Assembly: GCA_012718935.1 (NCBI GenBank)
Contig: JAAYBH010000469.1
Coordinates: 1-38,055, forward strand
Direction: 5' to 3'
Length of the DNA stretch: 38,055 nt
DNA from: Clostridiales bacterium
GTDB taxonomy: Bacteria; Bacillota; Clostridia; Oscillospirales; Oscillospiraceae
Shown piece after piece: positions 28,901 through 37,042 of the stretch (its first letter is position 1; every line of letters starts with the position of its first letter). Under the pieces are notes generated by a model, which searched no databases, was not told where the DNA came from, and saw only the letters and a list, made by a program, of their open reading frames with translations. The position numbers were made by a program, and so were the translations under genes.

Positions 28901-30532
28901 AAAACCGTTTATCTGGAGGACCTGGCGGAGGTTCCGAAGCCGGAGGGGTTCTCGCTCCTTCTGCCCATAGGTCTCGCGGACAATCCGGAGGGGCAGAATC
29001 AGTACCCCTGCGCCGTGGACTTTATCGCCGACGGGCATCTGCTTATATGCGGCGCGGGCGGCTCGGGGAAAACGACGCTGCTTCAGACCCTGATTTACGG
29101 CGCCGCCAACCGCTATTCGGCGAAGGAGGTCAACATCTACGCGGCGGACTTCTCCAGCCGCACCATGGCCGTGTTCTCCGCGTTGCCCCACGTGGGCGGC
29201 GTGATGTTTGAAGGGGACGATGAGGCGATTTCCGAGACCTTTGAAATGCTGCTGAAAACCCTTGCCCAGCGCAAGAGCGAATTTTCGGCCCAGGGCATCG
29301 GCTCATTCCGGGAATATGTGTCCCAGCATGACGACTGCCCGGCGATTCTGCTGATCGTCGACAACTACCCGGCCTTTATCGAGAGCTACGAGAAGTATGA
29401 GGATACCGTTGCCCAGCTCTCCCGGGAAGCGGCCAGCTACGGCATATACCTCGTGCTCACCATGAACAACGCCGGCGAGCTTCGCAGCCGTATCCGGCAG
29501 AATTTTACAGCGGGTATCGCCCTTCAGATGCCCGACCGGTTCGAATATGAGGCCGTCATCGGCGACCGCACGGAAATCGTCCCCGAAAACCGCATCTCCG
29601 GGCGCGGCCTGATCAAGGCCCCGCTGCCGGTGGAGTTCCAGACCGCCCTGTGCGTGCGGGAGGACGAGGGCCTCTCCCAGGTGCAGACCCTCCGCCGCCG
29701 GTTCGCGGCCATGAAGCCCGCCGAGGGCGACGGCGTGAAACGGATCGGCTACAAGCTGGATCATTTGAGCTTCGACACCCTGATGGGCCGCGCCGATGTG
29801 AAAAGCCTGCCGCAGAACACGCTGGCCATCGGGCTGGATATGGAAAGCGGCGCGCCGGTGACGGTGAACCTCGACGAGGAATTCTGCTATACGGTGGGAG
29901 GCGCGGGCGGCTCCGGAAAAACAAACCTCCTGACGGCCCTCGCCAAACAGGCAAAGTCGAAAAAGGCGAGGCTCTACCTGTTCGATAACCCGGGCGGCGC
30001 GCTGGAACGGCAGGTCTCCTTCGACAGGGCCGTCCACAACGACGCGGAGCTGTTCGAGCTGATGGAATCCGTCATCGTGGGCGAGTTTTCAAACCGGAAC
30101 GGTATCGTGGCGGATACGCGGGACGCGGGCGGCGATATCGCAAACGCCTTAAAGAGCCATGACCGCATCGTGTTTCTGATCAACGACATGAGCGCGTTCA
30201 TTTCGGCAGTTTACAGCCCCGGCATAGATATGAGCGGCTTCTTTGAGATTGCCCTTGAAAAGGGCTTCGGGCATAAAATACAGTTCTTCGCGGCCGTCAC
30301 GCCGGACGACTGGGCCGATATGGCGCGCTACACGGCCATGCGTACCTACGCGGGATACCGCAGGGGCGTGCATCTTGGCGGGCTGTTCGACCAGCAGAGC
30401 ATTCTGCAGTTCGCGGTATCCGCCGCCGACAACGTGCGCCAGCTTGCCCCGGGCATAGGATATGCCGCCGGCCTAGACGGCGGCGCCGTCAGGATCATGA
30501 CGCCGCAGGTCAGTGAGGAGGATGTGAAATGA
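25916..30532 (+). CDS. essC: EssC-like type VII secretion FtsK/SpoIIIE ATPase with FHA domain
   Basis: FHA motif (CSPQHAEIVSEDGRVVVRDLGSVNGTFVGG), two TMs, three P-loops GTTGSGKSET, GAGGSGKTTL, GGAGGSGKTNL. Confidence 0.95.
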   Translation: MMRLLMTVVFENGFQEIYLPSANNKNVPIAIRPHISGWHEDITLPLEVWDDVWQMSGSEQFVITVNERPVDKAVLVPGLLLNCEMRADRETVFSVTFNEVDEGNTRFDKYFLDFSVCPWVKIGSGEGSVVTYKNQFCSPQHAEIVSEDGRVVVRDLGSVNGTFVGGRMLTGDHTLKYGDEIYIIGLKIVYLGNVLAINNPGGACAVDDRKLKPIHIDTAADGDAAHAYDGEEAYFLRTPRKVEKLDDETFMIEKHPSKDRQKKQPVIFTIGPTFTMMIPMVAGVMMMGGEGASAVSGIVMSVGAALIGGMWAVLNIRYQKKEEAESESSRIHNYTAYIAKIAQRIQQKLIYNHGVLERMLPSGAEVAHFPVEGSARLWEKSSTHDDFLAIRLGTGEILSPNRIEVPKEQLMAEHDPLNEKVEEIQQAMSALKNVPVDISAYRNRMIGIVSRDRENVLNIGNVISAQLAGLHAYTEVRLCYIYPMKEADSWDYVRWLPHVWTPDGKLRMIANDKNTVGDVMFHISGVIRDRLERAGSEEDEAKLLPHYVVIVADWSLVEDEPVAKYLMNPQPELGMSVIYLVDAVDKLPSGCTAIVQDDDENRGFYSAIGLFPQRDRVTYDRLSLEQVERFARSLSNYRVREMNASAAIPDMLTFLDMYKTSRVEELDILHKWLENRTYESMKSMVGYKSGGQPLYLDIHEKYHGPHGLVAGTTGSGKSETLQSYILSLAVSYHPHEIAFILIDYKGGGMAQSFVGLPHLSGVITNLGGNATNRALLSINAEIKSRQRIFNEYKVKHIDAYIELYRSGVATEPMPHLLIIADEFAELKKEQPEFVRALVSAARVGRSLGVNLILATQKPSGVVDDEIWSNTRFRLCLRVADKQDSNEMLKRPDAAFITGTGRGYFQVGNDEIFEEFQSGWSGAEYEPDVPFTDDKNVKVELINLIGKNGVPKKKSKKKSDNIAKVTQLDALVQYASKLADENSIPAIKQIWMPPLPKTVYLEDLAEVPKPEGFSLLLPIGLADNPEGQNQYPCAVDFIADGHLLICGAGGSGKTTLLQTLIYGAANRYSAKEVNIYAADFSSRTMAVFSALPHVGGVMFEGDDEAISETFEMLLKTLAQRKSEFSAQGIGSFREYVSQHDDCPAILLIVDNYPAFIESYEKYEDTVAQLSREAASYGIYLVLTMNNAGELRSRIRQNFTAGIALQMPDRFEYEAVIGDRTEIVPENRISGRGLIKAPLPVEFQTALCVREDEGLSQVQTLRRRFAAMKPAEGDGVKRIGYKLDHLSFDTLMGRADVKSLPQNTLAIGLDMESGAPVTVNLDEEFCYTVGGAGGSGKTNLLTALAKQAKSKKARLYLFDNPGGALERQVSFDRAVHNDAELFELMESVIVGEFSNRNGIVADTRDAGGDIANALKSHDRIVFLINDMSAFISAVYSPGIDMSGFFEIALEKGFGHKIQFFAAVTPDDWADMARYTAMRTYAGYRRGVHLGGLFDQQSILQFAVSAADNVRQLAPGIGYAAGLDGGAVRIMTPQVSEEDVK

Positions 30533-30783
30533 GCAGAATTTATCTGGAGGTCCGGGTACCCGGCGCCGCAAAAACGTATGAATTCACCGCCGACAGCGTG
30601 ATGACCGTGAAAAATGTGAAAACGCAGTTTATCAGACAGATATCGGCGGTCGAAGACCGGGAAATCTTCGCCGACGCCGGCCAGGTCCTGTTCTGCTCCG
30701 TGCGCCTTCAGGGGCTGCTGCAGGACCAGGAGATCCTGGGCGAGGTGGGCGTGACAAGCGGAGATACGATCATTCTCCTGTAA
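30529..30783 (+). CDS. YukD/EsaB-like ubiquitin-fold T7SS protein
   Basis: 84 aa immediately after EssC (ATGA overlap); ubiquitin-like pattern ending LGEVGVTSGDTIILL. Confidence 0.8.
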   Translation: MSRIYLEVRVPGAAKTYEFTADSVMTVKNVKTQFIRQISAVEDREIFADAGQVLFCSVRLQGLLQDQEILGEVGVTSGDTIILL

Positions 30784-30826
30784 GGAGAGAAAAACAATAA
30801 AATATCTTGAAGAAAGGAAGACAGCC

Positions 30827-31126
30827 ATGCCCGATATGAGCAATGTGGATTCCGACAAGATCCTCTCCGCGGTCGGTCAGCTTGACGGAATTACGGATTC
30901 AATTCAAGGCTGCGTGGGAAAAATCGCCGATTCCGTGGAGACGCTGGATAAGGGCTGGGTTTCAAGCGTTAAAGCGGAATTCATGACCCGGTATCAGCGG
31001 GACTGGGAAGCCATGCAGGAGATGCTTGCCCAATACCGCGAAATAAGCGCCCAGCTTCGGGAGGCGGCACAGGATTTCGACAAAACGGAAAGCGAGCTTC
31101 TCTCTCGCGTTTCCGCGCTGGGATAA
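30827..31126 (+). CDS. WXG100-like protein (WVS variant)
   Basis: ~100 aa helical hairpin, LDKGWVSSVKAEFM, C-terminal FDKTE. Confidence 0.7.
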   Translation: MPDMSNVDSDKILSAVGQLDGITDSIQGCVGKIADSVETLDKGWVSSVKAEFMTRYQRDWEAMQEMLAQYREISAQLREAAQDFDKTESELLSRVSALG

Positions 31127-31139
31127 GGGGTGAAACATC

Positions 31140-31463
31140 ATGGCCACAGGCAATGAAAGCAAAATCGACACAAAGCTGTTTTCGTCCACCGCCGACGCCG
31201 TCGCCGCGTCCGTCAAGGAAATCGACCGGCTTTGCCAGGAGTGGAGCAAGGCGATGACCGGCCTGCGCGGCGAATGGCAGGGCGACGTCTCCGACGACGT
31301 GAAAAACACGGTCGAGCAGGTGAAGAAAAGCGCCGCCGACCTGGTTGCCAATCTCTCCGGGTATCCCGTCACGCTGCGGGAGATCGCCGGGATTTACGAC
31401 AAGACGGAACAGAACGTCCAGGAAACCGGCAAAACCCTTAAATTCGAAAAAACCTTTCGGTGA
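31140..31463 (+). CDS. WXG100 family protein
   Basis: LRGEWQGDVSDDVKNTVEQ and C-terminal YDKTE (YxxxE). Confidence 0.8.
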   Translation: MATGNESKIDTKLFSSTADAVAASVKEIDRLCQEWSKAMTGLRGEWQGDVSDDVKNTVEQVKKSAADLVANLSGYPVTLREIAGIYDKTEQNVQETGKTLKFEKTFR

Positions 31464-31485
31464 AATCAGAGAAGGGGTCAAAAAA

Positions 31486-32889
31486 ATGAAGAAATGGATA
31501 TGCGCCGTAACCGCGCTGTGGATGCTCTTAATACCGCTTGCAGCCTGCGATTCGGCAGACAGCGGCGGCGGTTATGAAGAACCGTACGTGGAGGATATGC
31601 AGGAGGACGGCGGCGATACGGATGAGCTCGCCGGCGCGGAGGAAACGGCCGGCGCCTACAGGGAGCCCCTGACCGGCGCGCTGATTACATATCCGGAGAG
31701 CCTGACAGACAAATACGAATACGACTCAACGCACGGCAAGGGCATGAGCATTTCGGACTACGAGTCGGATTACCCTGTCCAACTGGAAATCGTCGTCGAC
31801 GATATCTTTGTGAACAGTCTCGACGAGGCCTATGAGAAGTTCGGATTCGGTTCGGGCTTTGACGAAACCGTGCTGCTGGCCTACACCGGCAACTACATGG
31901 CGTTTTACACTGAATCGTGGTCCGCCTTTGGAGACGCCACCCATGTATATCGGTGGCTCTGCCTGCTCACAGACGGCAGCGTCCTGCACGTGTCGATGCG
32001 GACAGAGGCGGAGGGCCATGCGTCGCTGGCGCAGCAGGTCGGCATTGATTTCACAGCCGGCGGCGGCGAGCTCGGGCTGGCCCCGGCCGGCGGGCTGGCG
32101 CCGTACGCGGGCGACTCGGCCGCGGCGGGCATATGGTATAACGCCGGCAGCGACTGCTGGCTCGACTGCTCCGGCGGCGTGCTGTACGCGCTGTATGACG
32201 GCGGCGGCGGCGTGCTCGACTGCGGGGTATACGACGGCTTCTGGGGCAGAATAAAGGGCCTTGACGGCGAGAACCGCAGCGTCTGGGCGGCGGACGGCGG
32301 ATTGGAAATCGACGGGTACGACGGCGTGTTCCGGCCGGCGGATTCGCTGGGGATCATCCCGGCCGGTATCCCCGCGGGGATACCGCGGGAGGGTACGCCG
32401 GCCGGCGAGAGCTCCGGCGCGCTGTCGGAATACCGCGGCCAGTGGGAAAATAACGCCTTTACCTGCAGCCTGGACATCAACCGGGGCGGCGTCATCATCA
32501 CCACGGGCGACAGCTTCAGTTCCCGGGATTACACGGTCACGGAGGAGGGCTATCTTGAGCTTTCCGACGGCGCGCTGATCCGGCCCGACGGCAGCGGCGG
32601 GCTGACCGTTGACGGCTATGAGGGCGTTTTTGTCCGGAAGGGCAAGGCCGGAGACCTTTACGCGCCGTATACCGGCCAGTGGCATAACGACGATACGGGG
32701 GACACCATCTGGCTGCAGGATGGGGGCGGCTACAGTTATCAGACCGACGACGATAGCTTTGGCTTCAGCGGATGGCATGTCACGGGAGACGGGACCCTGG
32801 TCATCGCCAACGAGCCTGCGCATATCGACGAGAATGGAAATCTGGTCATCCAGGGATACGACGGAGTATTCGTCAGGGAGGCGGAGTAA
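31486..32889 (+). CDS. Lipoprotein with three repeated GxW...DGYDGVF modules
   Basis: MKKWICAVTALWMLLIPLAACDS lipobox; module ends GLEIDGYDGVFRP, GLTVDGYEGVFVRK, NLVIQGYDGVFVRE. Confidence 0.8.
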   Translation: MKKWICAVTALWMLLIPLAACDSADSGGGYEEPYVEDMQEDGGDTDELAGAEETAGAYREPLTGALITYPESLTDKYEYDSTHGKGMSISDYESDYPVQLEIVVDDIFVNSLDEAYEKFGFGSGFDETVLLAYTGNYMAFYTESWSAFGDATHVYRWLCLLTDGSVLHVSMRTEAEGHASLAQQVGIDFTAGGGELGLAPAGGLAPYAGDSAAAGIWYNAGSDCWLDCSGGVLYALYDGGGGVLDCGVYDGFWGRIKGLDGENRSVWAADGGLEIDGYDGVFRPADSLGIIPAGIPAGIPREGTPAGESSGALSEYRGQWENNAFTCSLDINRGGVIITTGDSFSSRDYTVTEEGYLELSDGALIRPDGSGGLTVDGYEGVFVRKGKAGDLYAPYTGQWHNDDTGDTIWLQDGGGYSYQTDDDSFGFSGWHVTGDGTLVIANEPAHIDENGNLVIQGYDGVFVREAE

Positions 32890-33182
32890 TGGCAATTAAA
32901 TTCGACTACAATCAAACGATCAGCCAGGCAAAGCAGCTGGAGGAGCTGGCCACCGATATGCAGAACCAATGCGTCAAAAAAATGGGGTCGGTGTACGAAA
33001 ACGTCGCCGCGGCGTGGACCGGCGAGGCGGCGAAGACCTACCTGAAATATATCCAGGGCGTTTCGGACGACCTGTCCAAAAAGGCCAAATACCTGCGCGA
33101 TGTGGCCGCCTTTCTGCGGGAAGCCGCGAAAAAAATACAGGCGGCGGACGCCGCCGCGAAGCAGTCGGCCCAGAAAATATGA
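32889..33182 (+). CDS. WXG100 family protein
   Basis: VAAAWTGEAAKTYLKY; TAATG overlap with the previous gene. Confidence 0.85.
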   Translation: MAIKFDYNQTISQAKQLEELATDMQNQCVKKMGSVYENVAAAWTGEAAKTYLKYIQGVSDDLSKKAKYLRDVAAFLREAAKKIQAADAAAKQSAQKI

Positions 33183-33202
33183 ATATAGGAGCGTGAATAA
33201 GC

Positions 33203-33511
33203 ATGGCGCAGAGTACTGTCGACATTCAGAAAATGAAAAGCGTGGCTTCGGAGCTTGATAAAAACTACGCGACCATCAATAATCAGCTGAAAAAAATGGA
33301 TGAGAGCATGGGCGTCCTGTCGCAAATCTGGACGGGAGAGGGCGCCTCGGCCTATCAAAACGCCTATCTTCAGAACACGCAGAACTTCGTACAGCTGGCC
33401 GAGGCGATCAACAGCTGCTCGACTTCCCTGACGGCGATCGCCAATACATACAACAAAGCCGACATGGCGGCGGCCGACGCCATCAAGTCGAAAATGGGGG
33501 GCAGAAAATAA
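33203..33511 (+). CDS. WXG100 family protein
   Basis: LSQIWTGEGASAYQNAY; C-terminal YNKAD (YxxxD). Confidence 0.88.
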   Translation: MAQSTVDIQKMKSVASELDKNYATINNQLKKMDESMGVLSQIWTGEGASAYQNAYLQNTQNFVQLAEAINSCSTSLTAIANTYNKADMAAADAIKSKMGGRK

Positions 33512-33834
33512 TGGCAAACGCGATTCAGGCCGATCCGGCCAAGCTGCGGAAAATTGCCGAAGACATCGGCAAGGTGCATACATCCCTGCGCAATACCCTT
33601 TACACGTCAAACAGCCAGGTCGGCTCCCTGAAGGGCGTCTGGACGGGCGACGCGGCGGCGGCCTTCAACGTCAGCTTCCAAAAGGTCCTGGATAAATGCG
33701 CGGAAAGTCTGGCGACGGTGGAGCGGCTTGTACACGCGCTGTACGATTCCGCCGACGCGTACGAGCGCAATGAAAAGGCCGTACAGCAGGAGGCCTCGAA
33801 GCTGCCGAAGCTGCCCAACAACACCATGCGGTGA
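33511..33834 (+). CDS. WXG100 family protein
   Basis: LKGVWTGDAAAAFNVSF; C-terminal YDSAD/YERNE; TAATG overlap with previous gene. Confidence 0.88.
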   Translation: MANAIQADPAKLRKIAEDIGKVHTSLRNTLYTSNSQVGSLKGVWTGDAAAAFNVSFQKVLDKCAESLATVERLVHALYDSADAYERNEKAVQQEASKLPKLPNNTMR

Positions 33835-33858
33835 CGGATTTGGGAAAGGAGCGCCCAC

Positions 33859-34659
33859 ATGGCGAGATATAAGGTTTCATATAAGGTTTTAAGGGAACAG
33901 GGCGAGGAGCTCAAGGCCGCCGCCAAGCTGATGGACGGCTATACCGAGCGCGTCAACCAGATCCGCGGAAAGCTCGGCAGCGACGAAATGCTGGCGTCCG
34001 TGCGCAATAATCTTCAAAAGCTTGCCGTCCAGATGGGAGAGTCCCGGGCGATCATCAATATGGCGGGCAGCGTACTGACGCAAAGCGTCGAGGGCTATGC
34101 GACGCTGGAGAGCCGCCAGGTGAAAAAGGTGGATGCCCTGAAGGCCCACAACCGGGATTTCTATAAAAATCCCGTGGTTGTGGCTTCCGCGGGCGGCGCG
34201 GCGGCAGGCGGCGCAACAGGGGCCGCGGCGGCGGCAAACACGGCGGCGCCGACCGGCGCGGCGGCCGGCCCGACGACGGTGGAATACACCCAGAACAATA
34301 CAGTGATTAATTACAATGCGGCCCCTGAGGCATCCGCCGCGCCGGCGGACACGCCGGCCGCGTCCTTTACCGCGCCGTCAGGCGCCGGGGCGGGCACGGC
34401 GGCGGCCGGGGCCGGAGCGCAGAAGAGCGCCGCCGTCGGCGCGGGCATCGCGGCCGGGGCGGGCGCGCTGGGCGCCGCAGCGGGCGCGGGCGGCGCTTAT
34501 GCGGCCGGGCGCGTCAAAAAGCGGCGGGAGGAGCAAAAGAAGACCGAGGCTGAAAAAGACGCCGATCCTCCGGAGGACGACCCGGAGGTGCTGCTGGCGC
34601 AAGCCATTGAGCGCGTCAACCGGCTCAGCGAAGAAAATGAGGGAATCAATCCCGGCTGA
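33859..34659 (+). CDS. ESAT-6-like helical domain fused to Ala/Gly-rich low-complexity tail
   Basis: N-terminal ~100 aa helical, no W in the turn (RGKLGSDEML); then long Ala/Gly tract and charged C-terminus. Confidence 0.65.
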   Translation: MARYKVSYKVLREQGEELKAAAKLMDGYTERVNQIRGKLGSDEMLASVRNNLQKLAVQMGESRAIINMAGSVLTQSVEGYATLESRQVKKVDALKAHNRDFYKNPVVVASAGGAAAGGATGAAAAANTAAPTGAAAGPTTVEYTQNNTVINYNAAPEASAAPADTPAASFTAPSGAGAGTAAAGAGAQKSAAVGAGIAAGAGALGAAAGAGGAYAAGRVKKRREEQKKTEAEKDADPPEDDPEVLLAQAIERVNRLSEENEGINPG

Positions 34660-34710
34660 CGCCGGCCGCGGCATGCGTCCGTGCGCTTCTCGTGAATAAG
34701 GATTGATGGG

Positions 34711-34902
34711 ATGTGTCATATGCCTGTTTGGTTGGCTTCGGTTTTATTGCTTATATGCGGCGCATGCTTTGTGTGGCTGCTGGTGAAAGCCGTCCGTGAG
34801 AAAAAGAGAGCCCTTATTATACTTTCGGTGTGCGCGGGCGCGGCGATGCTGGTTGTCATCGCGTATATCGCGCTGGCCCTGCTGCTTGTCGGCGGCGTAT
34901 AA
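34711..34902 (+). CDS. Small two-TM membrane protein
   Basis: MPVWLASVLLLICGACFVWLLVKAVREKKRALIILSVCAGAAMLVVIAYIALALLLVGGV; no clear SD. Confidence 0.5.
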   Translation: MCHMPVWLASVLLLICGACFVWLLVKAVREKKRALIILSVCAGAAMLVVIAYIALALLLVGGV

Positions 34903-34975
34903 GCCGTTACGACGTATAACCGAAAAAAACAATACCAGTTGGGTAACCATATCTTAATTTTTCGGAGGATATAAA

Positions 34976-35563
34976 ATGAAAAAGACATTTTTAAAAACAA
35001 CGATGATAGCGCTGTGCGCGCTGCTGCTGCTTGGCACGCTGAGCGCCTGCGGCCCAAAAAATCTGACGGGTACCTGGAACAACGCGGACTACGACGAGAT
35101 GTTCGTCAATTTTGACGAGGACGGAAGCGTCGCCGGCTATAACGCCGAATACGACATGGTGATCTTTGGCGGCTGGACGGAAAAGAAGGGTTCCTTTGAG
35201 ATAACCGGCCTCTCGGACGAAGCCCTGGTCTTTAAGCTGCAGGGCAAGGACACATTGTACTGCGAGGTGTACGAGCTCACCCTGAAGAAGGGCGCGGAAA
35301 AGGAGATTCCGGCCATTACGGACAGCGAGCTTACAGATGGCGCATGGATCACGGAGGACGGCGTCTATGAACTGGAATTCTATTGGGACGATTGGGACAT
35401 CTACGATGACGACCAGGGCGAATATATTTTGGAAGGTACATATACGGTGGTGAACGGTAAGCTCACCATGAAGACGGAGGCCGGCACGACGTTCAAACCG
35501 ACGATCGCGGACAACCGCCGCGAGCTCACCTTAGACAATATGGTCTTCTTCCTGGAGGATTGA
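34976..35563 (+). CDS. Lipoprotein, lipocalin-like
   Basis: SD CGGAGG; MKKTFLKTTMIALCALLLLGTLSACGP; NLTGTWNNADYDEMFVNFDEDG. Confidence 0.75.
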   Translation: MKKTFLKTTMIALCALLLLGTLSACGPKNLTGTWNNADYDEMFVNFDEDGSVAGYNAEYDMVIFGGWTEKKGSFEITGLSDEALVFKLQGKDTLYCEVYELTLKKGAEKEIPAITDSELTDGAWITEDGVYELEFYWDDWDIYDDDQGEYILEGTYTVVNGKLTMKTEAGTTFKPTIADNRRELTLDNMVFFLED

Positions 35564-35640
35564 CATCCGCGGGAAAACGCGCCCCGGCGGCGTCTTTGCG
35601 CCGGCCTGAATTTATCTATCCGGTTAGGAGGTTTCAACCC

Positions 35641-36876
35641 GTGAAATCCATTCGAATACCCGCGACATTCGCCGGCGCCGTTCTGGCGCTGAGCATGCTT
35701 GTGGCCGTAACAGCCTGTTCGGAACAGGACAGCAAGACGCCCCCAGCCGCGGCCGTCCCCTCCGTCGGCAAGGCAATCGACAACAGCAGCGCCGAGATCA
35801 CCGCAATGACCCAGGAGTATCCCGGCGACAGCATCGCCGAGATACTGATGATCAGCTATGACGGCCGGCAGCCGGCATTGGAGGAATACGGCTGGAAAAA
35901 TCCGGAGATCGAATCCCTCAACAACGCCGTTAAATTCGGCGTTCAGCAGATATACAACGAGTTTACCGAGAGCGGCGGGGAAGGCTCCTGGATCGAGATA
36001 CGCTCCTACCCCTTCACCGGCGACGATTATCTGCAGATCGTAACCACCTGCTCCATCTACCCGTCCTACGGCACCGACGGCGATTTATACAGCTACAACT
36101 TTGACAGGAAGGCAAACCGGTTTCTGTCCGTGGACGACGCGCTGGAGAAGCTGAAGCTTGACCGGGAAAGCGTGGCCGAAGACGTGCGAAAAATGGTTGC
36201 CGGCTACTATGCGGAGACGGGCGGCGGTTTGACGGCGGGAGAGGTGTCCGTTGCCGGGTTCCTGTTTGTGAGGGGTCCGTCGGGCTATATCACGCAGCTT
36301 CTGGTGCGGTTTGATCTGACGACGGAGGACGGCGACGTCTGGAAGACCTTTGCCGGATACACGCCTGAGCTCAACGAGTTCATACCGCTCAACAGCACCT
36401 GCCTTTTTGACCCGGGCGAGATGGACCAGATGGAGCCTCCGCTTTCCTATCAGATGGCGCCGGAAGACGTGCCGGGAGATCTGATGCTCCAATTTGACAC
36501 GGAGGGTCTGGAGGCCCTTACGCCCGGATATGAGTATCTTCTGGACGGCATCGTTTATTTTGCCGTGGAGACGCTTTCACCGGTCGGCTACTCCCGGGAG
36601 GCCGTGCTCGGGCAGATAAAAAGCCTTGAGGGGGACGGTATCAGGCTGACGACGATAGCAGAGTCCGAGGAGCACGCCGCTCTCCTGGGTTACCCCGCAT
36701 GGCTCATTGTTTACGACATGGGCAGCAACGAGGATACCAGGCACTGCGTCGATCTTTACGTTCAGACCGATTCGGCTGATTTCAGGCTGCATACCAGCGT
36801 CCCGGCGGACTATGAACTGGATTATCACGATGAGATCGGCCGGCGGCTCGCCTCCGTTTTTTTGGCCGAGTATTGA
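35641..36876 (+). CDS. Lipoprotein, unknown function
   Basis: GTG with TAGGAGG SD; VKSIRIPATFAGAVLALSMLVAVTACSEQ lipobox. Confidence 0.75.
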   Translation: MKSIRIPATFAGAVLALSMLVAVTACSEQDSKTPPAAAVPSVGKAIDNSSAEITAMTQEYPGDSIAEILMISYDGRQPALEEYGWKNPEIESLNNAVKFGVQQIYNEFTESGGEGSWIEIRSYPFTGDDYLQIVTTCSIYPSYGTDGDLYSYNFDRKANRFLSVDDALEKLKLDRESVAEDVRKMVAGYYAETGGGLTAGEVSVAGFLFVRGPSGYITQLLVRFDLTTEDGDVWKTFAGYTPELNEFIPLNSTCLFDPGEMDQMEPPLSYQMAPEDVPGDLMLQFDTEGLEALTPGYEYLLDGIVYFAVETLSPVGYSREAVLGQIKSLEGDGIRLTTIAESEEHAALLGYPAWLIVYDMGSNEDTRHCVDLYVQTDSADFRLHTSVPADYELDYHDEIGRRLASVFLAEY

Positions 36877-36930
36877 TATGATCGGCGGCGCGGCTGCTTG
36901 ATACCCTACGGCAAGTTCTCCGGCCATGAA

Positions 36931-36981
36931 AAATAGCCCTTATGGATTTTGCTGTTTTACGCATGTCCATAGGGGTTATTT
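36931..36981 (+). terminator. Putative imperfect terminator hairpin
   Basis: AAATAGCCCTTATGGA ... TCCATAGGGGTTATTT (G-U pairs), weak T-tract. Confidence 0.45.
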
Positions 36982-36983
36982 AC

Positions 36984-37012
36984 TTGAAAGTTCATCTATA
37001 AACGGCTACAAT
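36984..37012 (+). promoter_or_regulatory. Putative promoter of the 7TM sensor gene
   Basis: TTGAAA - 17 nt - TACAAT. Confidence 0.6.
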
Positions 37013-37042
37013 AATGGAATAATCCTAAAAGGCCGCAGGGAG

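Noticed and set aside
27896-29191. 431-aa minus-strand ORF antisense to essC, and others such as 29303-30037 and 26258-27067
   Set aside because: Shadow ORFs caused by GC-rich codon bias opposite a clearly coding FtsK/EssC gene; no coherent domain motifs or SD.
31726-32895. 389-aa minus-strand ORF
   Set aside because: Antisense to the repeat-containing lipoprotein with a good signal peptide on the plus strand; sequence is Ala/Val/Arg-rich shadow reading.
34903-34975. CCGAAAAA...TTTTTCGG pairing upstream of the 34976 lipoprotein as a riboswitch
   Set aside because: Only an 8-bp A/T-rich long-range pairing with a large unstructured loop; insufficient to call a regulatory RNA.
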